Part shown: one piece after another, positions 11,732 to 22,476 of the stretch
Numbering within the stretch: position 1 is the first letter of the stretch
Layout of the letters: the number at the start of each line of letters is the position of its first letter
Source of the DNA: Symsagittifera roscoffensis
Lineage: Eukaryota > Xenacoelomorpha > Acoela > Convolutidae
NCBI RefSeq assembly: GCF_963678635.1
Contig: NC_087071.1
Span: 38,095,858-38,159,857 of the forward strand
Direction of reading: 5' to 3'
DNA length: 64,000 bases
Position numbers and translations under genes: made by a program
Notes under the pieces: generated by a model
Databases searched by the model: none
What the model saw: the letters and a program-made list of their open reading frames with translations, nothing else
What the model was told of the DNA's origin: nothing

Positions 11732-12630
11732 TCAAGTAAAAAAGGAGGCATATTGGACAAAGTAACCACTTCTGTTGTCATCTTCTGTCATCAAATAGAA
11801 ACATTGGTCATCTGAAGGATCTGTGCACACAATTGTGTACACAAACTTCTTGCTACTATAAAGATCAGATGCGCACTTTTTCTTCTTCCCTGCTGCATCA
11901 GCAGTGCTATCATCCCACCACCTACTCTTCTGTCCTTGTCCCTCCATTTCTGTCATCACAGTGAGATACTCCTTCTGATCTGAGTTGACGCAAAAGGAGG
12001 TAATCACCATACTTTTATCTCTCTGCCGCTTGATCTTCGTGTCCAGTTCTGACCTGGATCTACTGGTGAAAATAGTTTAGTCTTTGTTTTCATATCCGTT
12101 GACAACAGTAGTTACGACAAGGAAGTATGTTTTACCCAAACAGGTAACACTCGTCACCGACAAACCAGGCATGTAGTGATCTTCGGGATCTTCGGTTTGT
12201 ACAATTATCTGCGCTGTTATAAACATCTCCTGCATAAATGGATAAAATTTGCCACTTTTCTGGTCGACAGCTGGGGAATAAATGTTGAAGCCAGATTTTG
12301 AGTGAACTTTCATTTGCTCCTTGACTTCTTTGAATTATGAGCTCACCCAAAACTATTTCTTCTTGTCATTATATTTCTTGTGGTGATCAAATACTGATGA
12401 AATATAGTTGTCGTGTATACTCTGCGAAATCAAAGTCTCCTGATTATTGTGTGTAAAAAAACGGATGAAGTCAATATAGTTTGTTTTTTTTGGTACTTTC
12501 GAAGGCCACGGAATTCAGTGAACGTTCCTCTGCTGAAAAGGGGTTCAGTTGAGGGTCGACCATCTTTGAGTTTGCTCTCATTACCTGTCATGTAGTGAGT
12601 CAGCTCACCTCCACCCTCTGAATTGCCAAA
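11732..12630 (-). pseudogene. Decayed duplicate of the DUF7477-like last exon (copy A)
   Basis: It aligns codon for codon with the intact exon at 16,816-17,699, including the same end (ASFFT then stop) and a similar acceptor (GGCAATTCAG). Three in-frame stops break it: CAG to TAG in KKQF, TCC to TAA in SSF, and CAA to TAA in KDQI. It lies downstream of the intact exon on the transcribed strand, so it would act only as an alternative last exon, and the stops make that product short. Confidence 0.75.
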
Positions 12631-12715
12631 CATTTGGTTCTTGTTTTCATCAGTTTTTTTTTATAAAATTTTCACCAAGAAATGGTATTATCACTGCCCG
12701 GGTCCTTGGATTCCA

Positions 12716-12984
12716 AAAAGTGAAAAAGCGAAAGAGAACAATTCAATGAAAAACAAGAAATAAAAGGTAAAGTCCTGAGAATAAAAAATCACCAACGTAA
12801 TTTTCAGAGCTCTTGTAACAATAACTAAACTTACTTTTCAATTAAACACTTTTCTTTTGAGTTTTAGTATCGATGCATCAATTCAAAACCGTGAACAAAT
12901 TGGACTTACAAGAAAATAGAGCGATGGAATTCATGTATACATTGAAGCTGTATCACAGTCATTTCTTGTTTATAGAAAATAGAA
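12716..12984. other. Unique junction DNA between duplication copies
   Basis: A 270-bp AT-rich stretch not seen in the other copy. No gene, terminal repeat or transposon end is visible. Confidence 0.5.
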
Positions 12985-13019
12985 GATTTTAAAATTCACC
13001 ATTTTCTTGTTTTTGACTC

Positions 13020-13190
13020 GACTTCACTATAGGATGCAACTGGACAAGTAAATTATCCAGAACTTAGTGGAGAAAGCTTGAGATTACGAATGTTTTTCCA
13101 ATTTCCCTTGGAGCAAGTAACGGAAGTGATAGTCTCGGCGAAAGACTATCAAATATTCAAATTGACAACTTCGTAACAGTCGCCTAAAAC
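13020..13190 (+). pseudogene. Polinton major capsid 3' end, copy B
   Basis: This repeats the end of the capsid gene seen at about 7,985-8,170, with the run ending in a VTEVIVSAKDYQ-like segment and then LQQLRNSRLK-like frame loss. Only the last 60 or so codons are included in the duplication, so the rest of the capsid gene is absent here. Confidence 0.5.
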
Positions 13191-13295
13191 TTTAATTTTC
13201 TTTGAAATTTCAGATTCCTAAAAAAAAATGTGTAACTGTTTTGGGACTTTTCGTTTTTATTTGTCTCTAGATTATCTATTTTGCGTTTCTTCAGA

Positions 13296-13890
13296 CCTAT
13301 ATATCCTGAATAAAAAAAGACAATGATTGTTGTCTAATTGAAAACCCGAGAAGTTTCAATAAGCTGGACTGTGAAACAAATTTCAATAATTTTTGTCCAG
13401 CACATAAGACTTATGTATGGGACTTCGTTGAATCAACACCTAATTGCGTGTAAATCATAAACCTTAATTTCTAAACTTAAAATGTATTATCAAGCTATCA
13501 GTTTTTTGTTTTAGATATAAACCAACAAACAATTGCAAAGATGGATAATTTTTCACTTCTGAAAATTATCGAGGAATTCCTGGCTCAAGTATATGGGTTC
13601 CCTGTGATAAGGTTGCTCAACTAACAAAATACTCTTTTGCAATAATTGATTCAACTCCAAGCAATAATAGAGGAGAACACTGGGTCATGATTGCTCGATT
13701 GGAAAAAAACATATACTTTACTGATTCTTTGGGAAGTAAACGTTTCAACTTTTCGTTTTTATAGAAACATTTCTAGCGCATGGTTCAAAAGAAACTTCAA
13801 AAAACTGATCATTTGTGTGGTTTTTACGCAATTTATTCAGCATTCTTCTTTTTTAAATTCTAAAGAAGAACTTGAATCATATTCATGACG
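13296..13890 (+). pseudogene. Polinton adenain-like cysteine protease, copy B, better preserved
   Basis: An open stretch from about 13,548 reads FFTSENYRGIPGSSIWVPCD, then a hydrophobic strand, then GEHWVMIARLEKNIYFTDSL, which contains the expected catalytic His and Asp. After a stop near 13,760 and a frame change, HLCGFYAIYSA (about 13,806-13,838) supplies the expected catalytic Cys. His, Asp and Cys are thus all present, in the order of adenovirus/ULP1-like proteases, but not in one frame. An upstream piece (NPRSFNKLDCETNFNNFCPA) is separated by a short gap that could be an intron or decay. Confidence 0.65.
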
Positions 13891-14584
13891 TTTTATCAAA
13901 AGTTTTATGTAAAAACGCGGTTTGTTACACTTTTAAAGAATGTATATTGATTCAATAAAGTTTTATATGAGGTGGTGATTTTTACTGTAACTGGAGTTCT
14001 ACAACTTTAACTTTATATTTTTAAACAAACTTATCTTCATTTTTTTTCTTTTTAAGAAAAGGAAACTTGCAATTTGTGAAGTTCAGTTGAGAATATCCGG
14101 AAATTTATAGGAAACTTTGTAAGAAAAAAAGACTTTTTTTTTGAATAGTGCGAGCAATAAAAACTAAAAAATTAAATTGAATGTGATTAGTTATAAGAAT
14201 AATTGTGAATAGGGAGTTTTTCCGGATATTTTTAAGAGTTTACTTCGAGAAACATGTATACACTTTGAATTTTCAAGATCCACAGACACAACCTTGTTCA
14301 TCTCTACCACAGTAAACTTCTGAAAACATTTGGTGTAAAATGATAAGAAATGACAAATGGTGTAAGATTGAGAAAGAAAAAAGATGCAATTTTGCAGTGA
14401 ATGGAGATAATGATTCAGGAATTGAAATTGGAAAACGAAAAAATTCAACTGGCAATCGAATCGTAGTTTTAAATTTGAGCGAATGAATTTCAAAACTTTT
14501 TCTGCTATTGCCAAAACTAACCCCATCTGTTACACTAAACAATTCTCACGCTTAAGAAAACAAAAGTAATGTTTCGAGAAAGAT

Positions 14585-14935
14585 TGTTTACGGTGATTTA
14601 CCTCCATGCTCACAGTGGGGGATGACACCTGGTGTTGCATTTTTGACATAATTGTATGAGAAAAATCTTGTTCACTACCTTGCTTAAGTATAAAAACATA
14701 ATACTTGTTTACATACTTCAGTGTCCTCATTCACCACGGGGGGGTTAACATCTGTTTTTGCAAATTTGACATAATAGCCTGAGAAAAATTTTGTTTATGT
14801 CCACTACCTCGCTCAAATAAATTAACAAAAAAAATGTTTACATACTTCAGCGTCCTCGCTCACCACGGGAGGGTAACATCTGTTGTTGCAAATTTGACAT
14901 ATTTGTCTACTTTGCTGAATAAACAAATATAAAAA
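14585..14935. repeat. Minisatellite, about 128-bp unit (copy B)
   Basis: Partner of the array at 9,540-9,895. Units with cttcagtgtcctcattcaccacg and cttcagcgtcctcgctcaccacg start at 14,717 and 14,845, preceded by a diverged unit. Confidence 0.75.
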
Positions 14936-16815
14936 CTTGACTGCAAAAATTTCGATTTTTTTCGGAAACTTACAATCTGAAGCTTACCATCAAGGAAACT
15001 ATCACATCATAATACATAGGGTTTTAAACACTCCCGTTTGGAATTTTTAGCACTGATGTATTGGTAAATTGGGCGCCAAAAATTTTTTTGAACTTTTTTT
15101 CTCAAAACACCATCTTACCATCTCAAACTCTGAAACCAATAACCTTAAAACATGGGCAAATTTTTTCCCTATGTTAATAAGTGCTGATCGGGTACCCTAT
15201 AGCCTCTGTTTTTACATGGGGGTCAGAAACCCCCCAGAATTAATCAATCCAACATATACTTCTACCAACAAACGACCAAAAACTTGTTTTCTCAATCAGA
15301 AATGATTAAAACCAACCTACAGCGCAAACAAACAAAAAATTTAGGTCGTGTCTCATCCCGAAACTAAATATAAACTGTTTATATAGAAAAATATAACCTG
15401 TATTTTCAAGTTTCTTGTGTACTGGATTTTTTTTTTCGGGAGTTATTGTTTTTTTGCTCTTTTAAAAAGTGTAAGATCGCTTATGATACGATTCGGAACT
15501 ACTGTTATGACGGGATGACGGGTGGAATTTTTTTAATTCATTTTGATACAAGAGTAATTTTTTAACTAAAAATTTTATCGCAGGTGGTCACTTTGATGGT
15601 CGTTCTGAATAAAAAATTTCGTTTTTCGAAGTTTTAATCAAATTTGTGTTTTTGATATATTTACAATTGATTGCATTACGAGGCCAAACAGTGCATTTTG
15701 TGAATGGTGAGCGGATTCCGCAACACGGACGCTCCCTATTTTTTTGTTCTTTCATTTCTTTTGATCGTTCCGACAAAATTTTAACGTGATTAAGTACTTG
15801 TCTCTGAAATCCAGAAACATACAGACACAAAATTGTGCCAATCCAGTGCTCAGTTTGGCCTCGTGATATGGTTATTTTCATAGAAATGTGGAGTTACATA
15901 ATAATCAAACTAACAAATAATGGAAAGAGAACTAACTGAATTGTTTACAAGTTAGAGCGGTGCACATGGTAAGCAAGATTCAAACCACGTCTATAATACT
16001 CAATAATTATCAAACTAATCTTTTGATAATGATTGGAGTTTAATTTATAATCAATTTATTATGATCAAACATCAAATTATTAGCTCTAGTCTATTAATAC
16101 TGAACTAACACTACTCAATTAAAATTTGCAAGCATACATCAGTTCTGCAACAAATTTTGGTAATTCCATAGTTCTAGTCACATATTGTCATTAAAAAACT
16201 TGTGATTTAAACTTCAATGTCCAAATTGATGTGGCAAATTTTTTTGAGCACCTAATTACTTGAAAGCGTAATCTAATATGGACATTCAAATTGAGAACAA
16301 GAGTGAAACACCAATATTTATGTTTTCAGGCTATCAAATTTTAAATGTCAAAATACGCTCAATAGTAAATACAGTGAGACAAAGAGAAACTGGTCACTTT
16401 CACAATTTAAAGTTTTCGGTATAATTTGATTGAAATTGATCTGTTTGATTTTTTCAGTGAAACGTCCATAAATGTTTATAAAAAAAACATAGCGATATAG
16501 CGAAAACGAAAGATTAGCTGCTGTTGAATTTAAAAACATGGCTGTTTTAGCTTATTCTTGGTCTGTTAAAATGATTCAAGCCGAGCAAAGTTAATTTGTG
16601 AAACACTAATGCAATCAAAACAACAATGGAAAAGTTACTAGAGATTATCATTAAGCTTGTCTCAAATCTGCAACTGATAGTTTCGAGTGATATTTCCAAA
16701 TGATAAATAACTCGTTATTTTGATCTTGTTAGGTCCACTTCAGGATTCTAGATGGAAATGAATGAGAAACAGTATAACTATATCATAGCAACAGCAGACA
16801 TCATCTCACTAGCCC

Positions 16816-17699
16816 TCAAGTAAAGAAGGAGGCATATCGGACACTGTAACCACTTCTGTCGTCATCTTTTGTCATCAAATAGAAACATTGGTCATCTGAA
16901 GGATCTGTGCACACAATTGTGTACACAAACTTCTTGCTACTATAAAGATCATCTGCCCACTTTCTGCTCTCCCGTGATCCATCTGCAGTGCTATCATCCC
17001 ACCACCTACTCTCCTGTCCCTGTCCCTCCATCTCTGTCATTACAGTGACATACTCCTTCTGATCTGAGTTGACACAAAAGGAGGTAATCACCATACCTCT
17101 ATCTCTCTGTCGCTTGATCTCCGTGTCCAGTTCTGACCTTGATCTACTGGTGAAAACAATTTGATCTTTGTTTTCGTATTCGTTGACACCAGCCGTTATT
17201 ACAAGGAAGTATGTTTTACCCAAACAGGCAACACTTGTCACCGACAAACCAGGCATGTAGTGATCTTCTGGATCTTCGGTTTGAATAATCGTTTGCCCCG
17301 ATCCAAATCCCTCCTGCATGTATACATAAAATTTGCCAGTCTTCTGGTCTACAGCAAGGGAATAAATGTTGAAATCGGATTTGGAGTGAACCTTCATTTG
17401 TTCCTTGACTTCTTTGAAGGATGAGCTCACCCAAAACTGTTTCTTCTTGTCATTATATTTCTTGTGGTGACCAAATACTGATGACATGTAGTTGCCGTGT
17501 ATACTCTGCCAAATCAAAGTCTCCTGATTACCGTGTGTAAAAAAACGGTTGAAATCGTTATAGTTCGTTTTGGTGTACTTTTTAAGAGTAGGGAAATCAA
17601 CGTTTATTCCTCTGCTGAAAAGTGGTTCAGTTGAGGGTCGACCACATTCGAGTTTGCTCTCATTACCTGTCATGTAGTGAGTCAGCTCACCTCCACCTT
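16816..17699 (-). CDS. Last exon of a caspase-like/DUF7477 gene: DUF7477-like beta-repeat region
   Basis: Open for 294 codons from a splice acceptor (GGTATTTCAG, AG at 17,701-17,700) to TGA at 16,816-16,818. No ATG lies upstream in frame before a stop, so I read it as an exon. It opens with EGGGELTHYMTG, which would continue a caspase fold (final helix). It then has four to five beta-type repeats: SVTSVACLGKTYFLVITAG, MVITSFCVNSDQKEYVTVMT and FVYTIVCTDPSDDQCFYLMT share a strand-turn-strand pattern with Tyr/Phe and Met/Val at fixed places. I recall this pattern from DUF7477, known at the C-terminus of plant casein-kinase-like proteins. The phase (one base carried in) matches the donor of the exon at 40,361. 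No transmembrane segment or signal peptide is seen. Function is unknown. Confidence 0.65.
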
Positions 17700-17791
17700 C
17701 TGAAATACCAACCAATTGGTTCTTGTTTTCACCATTAAAAAAAAACTTTAGATAGCATTATCACTGCCCGGGTGTTTGAATTTCAAACAAG

Positions 17792-17991
17792 NNNNNNNNN
17801 NNNNNNNNNNNNNNNNNNNNNNNNNNNNNNNNNNNNNNNNNNNNNNNNNNNNNNNNNNNNNNNNNNNNNNNNNNNNNNNNNNNNNNNNNNNNNNNNNNNN
17901 NNNNNNNNNNNNNNNNNNNNNNNNNNNNNNNNNNNNNNNNNNNNNNNNNNNNNNNNNNNNNNNNNNNNNNNNNNNNNNNNNNNNNNNNNNN
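17792..17991. other. Assembly gap, 200 N
   Basis: Exactly 200 N, a typical fixed-size scaffold gap, so the true length is unknown. It truncates duplication copy B and lies inside the proposed caspase-DUF7477 intron. Confidence 1.
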
Positions 17992-18790
17992 TTTGATTCT
18001 TTCATTTTATCATTTGCTTAAGAGAAAACTAGGACTATTTAGGTCATTTTTGATGCGTGGTAATTGCGAGACGGTCAAATCTTTGGTGACTGTATTTTTG
18101 AGGAACCAAAGTTTTTGCCATTTGTGTTCCGTTACGAACACAACCCAACAACGTGGAGTTTTCAAATTTTACAAAAATCATAGTCTTTGCCTTATGGCAA
18201 AACGCTAATCATACAACTTCCATAAATGAAAAAATTCTAATCATAGAACTTCAATGCTATTTTCTGTAGTTATGGAATTGAATGAAAACTGCGTGATTAT
18301 CGTTTTTGGTAAATCCAGGACACCAAAATTACGCAGAACTAAAAACTGATATAGAACAGAAGTTTGATAGTGTTATTGTTAACTTACACTGAGAACTTTT
18401 ATACACGAGCATAAACCTAAAAAAAAGCTGAAAGAGTAGATGTCAACCAAAAAGCTCATCCAAAAAAAATCCGACATTTTAAACAGACCACTCCGTTTGC
18501 TCATCAAAAAATTGCCAATCGAAAAAAATCAAGAAAACCAAATACCACAACTACATCAACTTTTTTACTTACGTTTCTTTTTTCTAAGAAGTTTATTTAA
18601 ATGAACAACTTTCAGAAAAATCTAAATTAACACAATAAAAAGAAATAAAAACAACCACTGTCACAAACTGCTGCCACTATTTAAAATAACGACTCTTATA
18701 AGTTTTCCTAAATTTTTCACAGCACTAAAAGCCAAGAAAGCATTGGAAAAGTAAAACCTCTTCTAAAACTTTAGTAATTCACACTAGATG
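17992..18790. other. AT-rich intronic DNA, no gene seen
   Basis: Nothing recognisable apart from a short direct repeat (ctaatcatacaacttc and ctaatcatagaacttc, about 18,205-18,255). Confidence 0.5.
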
Positions 18791-19480
18791 ATGCAGAAGC
18801 AAACGAAGAAAAGCCTCCCCCTACCTCAACCCCTCACCTCCCAACTAACCCCCTCCCCCCAACTGAACCACACCAACCCCCTTCGCTAAAACATACTGTA
18901 TTATGATTCATGTGAAGTCCATTTTATTGGACTATAAAATTAGTAGAAAAACATATTAAAATGAATTTTTTCACTTTATTTTTGTTTCGCGTCGTGCAAA
19001 ATTTTTGTTTTATCAAATGAGTAATGATGTGTTGATGTGGGGGGGGGGGGGGGGGGGGGGGCACGTGTTTGGTTCAGGTGGGGGATGGCGGGGTAAGGGT
19101 TAAAAGGGGCAATGGGAGAAAATTGGAGGTTGCAAGGGGGCGTGAACCAGGTTCAGTTATTGCGTAACATAAAGAAGTGACAAATATCAAAGTTGCGTAA
19201 AAAAAATTAAATCGAACAAAGATAACCAACTTTAGTTTCAAATATAGAGAAGACTTTATGTGCGTTGAATTTCGGACATGAATTAAGTGAAAAAAAAATA
19301 ATTACAATTTAGTTTTATTGTCAGTGTCCACAAATAAGAAAAAATCGTTTATAATGAATTAAAAATGCATTTTGTTGCCTCACAAGTAACTTTTTTATAA
19401 TCAGTTTTGAAATGATTTTAATCGATTTTTAGTCACTTTTGTGGGCACTCATTGAAATTCATTTTTATTCTCGGAGTTCC
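18790..19480. repeat. Dispersed repeat with C/G-tract core, copy 1
   Basis: It shares tttcactttatttttgtttc followed by gcgtcgtgcaaa, flanking C- or G-rich tracts, and an end block (tttttattctcggagttccaatgc) with 35,900-36,350. The motif gtcagtgtccacaaa and its inverse tttgtgg(a/g)cactca lie near one end, suggesting terminal inverted repeats. It contains a run of 23 G at 19,039-19,061. Confidence 0.65.
19039..19061. repeat. Homopolymer of 23 G
   Basis: Uninterrupted G run at the centre of the dispersed repeat; the exact length is prone to sequencing error. Confidence 0.95.
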
Positions 19481-22440
19481 AATGCGGGTTGTAACCCAAA
19501 CTTACTTTTAAATCAAACCATCTTCATCCGAGTTGTAAAATCGACGCAATATTTCAAAACAGTGAAAAAAGGACTTTTTAGAAATCAAATTCTTGTAATA
19601 GAAGTTACATATATCGAAATTGTATAACAACCATTTTTTGTTTTAAAAACGAAATTTTAGACAATCAAAACTCAAAAAAAAACAAGAAACGAAAAACAAT
19701 TATTGATCGAATAGGTACATCTATTTACAACTGGATTTGGGTTTTATGAGAATCATGACGTAGCTCTAATAACCCAAGAAAACATTTTCAAACGTTTTCA
19801 AAACAGAATTTTCCAACAGGATTTCCCACCACATTAGAAAAAGTTGGCTTTTTCTTAATGTTATTTGCACATTATATCTTGAATTTAGACTCGTCCCAAT
19901 GCATATTTATAAATATTCTACCAACTTGATAAATAAATAACAGAGAAGCAGAACTCATATGGACTTATTACTATTAGGACGGTCAGAACCTTCAAAATGG
20001 CAAAACGTTCAAAAAAAATTGACGCAAGTGACAAAGTAGTGGGTTTGCGTCGGCGCCTCAATTTCACAAAAAAAAATTATTTTTGGCCATTGTCAAATTA
20101 TCAAAAAGAATCTCCTCAAAAGAACTTAAATCAGTATGTCGGGACATGGTTTTAAAAATGGGCGTCAATTTTTCTGTTTTTAACTTAAATTAAAATGTTC
20201 CGACAAAAGTTTTTTTTTTTTTTTTTGGTTTTATTTTCGTTAAAAATTCATACATAAACACATAATCCGATGGATATCACTTTCTTAGCAAAATCTTTTG
20301 TCGAAAGTGTATTTCGCTCTAACGATTATTTGGCAGTCAGCTTAATCAAAGAAAATTAGAGCAAAAAAATCAATTGAAAGGGTTCAAATATGGCTAAAGC
20401 CCCAAGGGTTTAAGTTCATAAATGTGAAAATATGGGAAGCTCGCAACTTTTTGTTCCACAATCAGCACGCTAGGCATTTTACTATAGCGTAATGTTTTTA
20501 GTTTTAATTTATTCCAAAGAAATAATATCTATCAAAGGTACGTTTGTTTTTGCGCTGCAACGTCGTCCGCTCATAAACACCGATGAACGGGATCGAAATT
20601 TGAAGTTGGACATTTCAGTTTGCTCGAAACGGTTTCAATACAATCTGATTATATGGGCGAGCAGGTACTGCTATTTTAAACTGTCACGCTCAACATTCCC
20701 AACCATGTCACAGCTATATGAATAGAATCCGAGTGTGTCTGCCACTTTGTCTGCTTGTCAAGGGGAGTTATGCATTAGCGTAGCCAGCGTAAACACAAAG
20801 TTGGAGGGCATGATTACGTTTTCGCATTTTTTCATTTCAAGTCAATCAAAGTTTGGCAACGAGAAGCTAGGTATAAGTCGGTTAGTTATAAAGTAGTAAA
20901 AAACAAGGCCTCTAAAGTTTGGTGGCAAAAATTAAAAGCTGTGAAAATTCTCCTTTATGTTTCCTGAAACCTCCTCGGTTGCTCTCCCGTTGCCTAGAAA
21001 ATCATGGAAGACCCAATTGACACGTCTCACTACTTGTTCTTGAATCCAACCGTTGAGAGGTGCAACTACTGGGTTTCTTTCATTCAAACGAAGGCAAAAA
21101 TTCCGGGAGCAAAATTGTCAAAAATCTCAAAACAACTCAAAAAATATGCCGTTGTCAATGAGACCGGTTGTTGGAGTGCCGCGCTTGCAAAAAATGTTTG
21201 TTTTTTATCGCGCACGAGCTTGGTTACAGTTTGATAAGTACCGCTCTAGCCATGAAGCAAGTGAACAAAAACCTCCAACTTTTCTTGATGCTTCTGCATA
21301 TCAAAACTAGGAACGGGCCAAAATATTCAAGAACTGTTTTACAGGAAGAAAATGCTTGTAAAGTTTTTTTAGCCAGCAGATCAGATATAAAAAGCTCTGG
21401 TCTTAGGCCTTCGAACTGTCAAAGAGCCGAACCACCCAACCTAATCTCACAACGACTGACTTCGGATATACTATCGCACGCAAATAATCAACGACTTCAT
21501 GTTATGTTTATTTTGGAATAGTTTTTTAACGGGTGACATGCATTAATCAAAGTTTGCATCTTTCCAATTTTCTCGAAACCAACAAAATGCTTACTGATTC
21601 CAGTTAAACAAATGATGCAAGCCGTTTTTTTTATGGGTGTATTTTTTTTCAGAAAAAAAAAATTTATATCAATTTTAAAGGGTTCAGAAATAGCCAAATA
21701 AAAACTTTCAGCTCTTGAAAACCCCACCGAGCGGGATTGTTTGTCTCAAAAATGTTTGCCCGGACTTGTCTGTGCGATGACATCAAACTCAAAAAACTGC
21801 TACGGTTTTTTTGTTTCTACAATTGGGTTGAACTTCTTCCATTTGTCCAACAGAGATTAAATAGAACAAAACTGTAGTGAGAAAACTGGACACTCACAAA
21901 TTTTATTAAAATTACACAAACTCCTCAGTTGGAGCTAACTGTTAATCCAGCTGTCCGTTTTGACAGGCAGGCCAATCAGTCGTTGGTAGTACAATTGGAT
22001 CATCAACCTAACTGATTTCTGCGCAACGAAATCCTTCGATCACCGTAAAGTATTTGATACCAACCACTGCAGTGCAACTGTGAAATAGGCCAATAGAGAA
22101 ATAGGCCAATGCAGTGGAACTGTGAGTACTGATGAAGCTTTCGTCTTCTTTGAGACCTTTTGATTGTTCCTCTTTAAAATGGGCCGCTAGAAGAGCTGCC
22201 TGAAACTTCAATTGCGGTCTTAAAGAAAATGGAAAATTGCTACGCGGCCTCAACGAGGCACAGTTTATTTGTGTCGTGCGAACTTGCAAATTGATCACCA
22301 CGAAGCAAAGAGACAGCAAAGAACACATCCCATTCAATCGGCCAAATGGCTGGCTACAAAAGCCGCGGGGTATCGTCAGAGTGCCTCACATAGGAAACAA
22401 GTAATGGTTGTTTAATTTCCTCTAGGAGAGTTTGGCCACA
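19481..22440. other. Noncoding DNA, one weak coding-like patch
   Basis: No recognised gene. Three overlapping plus frames at 21,004-21,521 (one opens MEDPIDTSHYLFLNPTVERC) could be a decayed exon or element. None continues far enough, and I recognise no motif. Short T and A runs are common. Confidence 0.45.
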
Positions 22441-22476
22441 TATAATTCACTAGCAAGCGTAGCAAGCGATACCGCG

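Larger units (their letters stand above)
7955..12715. repeat. 4.7-kb tandem segmental duplication, copy A
   Basis: The sequence from about 7,955 aligns with that from about 12,985 through the capsid 3' end, protease, minisatellite, spacer and DUF7477 exon, up to the tcactgcccgggt motif near 12,690 (17,761 in copy B). Identity is roughly 85-90% by eye with many small indels, so the event is old. Copy A carries the more damaged protease and DUF7477 exon. Confidence 0.9.
12985..17791. repeat. 4.7-kb tandem segmental duplication, copy B
   Basis: Direct partner of 7,955-12,715, separated from it by about 270 bp of unique DNA. Its distal end runs into the assembly gap at 17,792, so the true right boundary is not visible. 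It includes the intact DUF7477 exon. Confidence 0.9.

Noticed and set aside
17772-18021. ORFs across the N run
   Set aside because: Artefacts of translating unknown bases.
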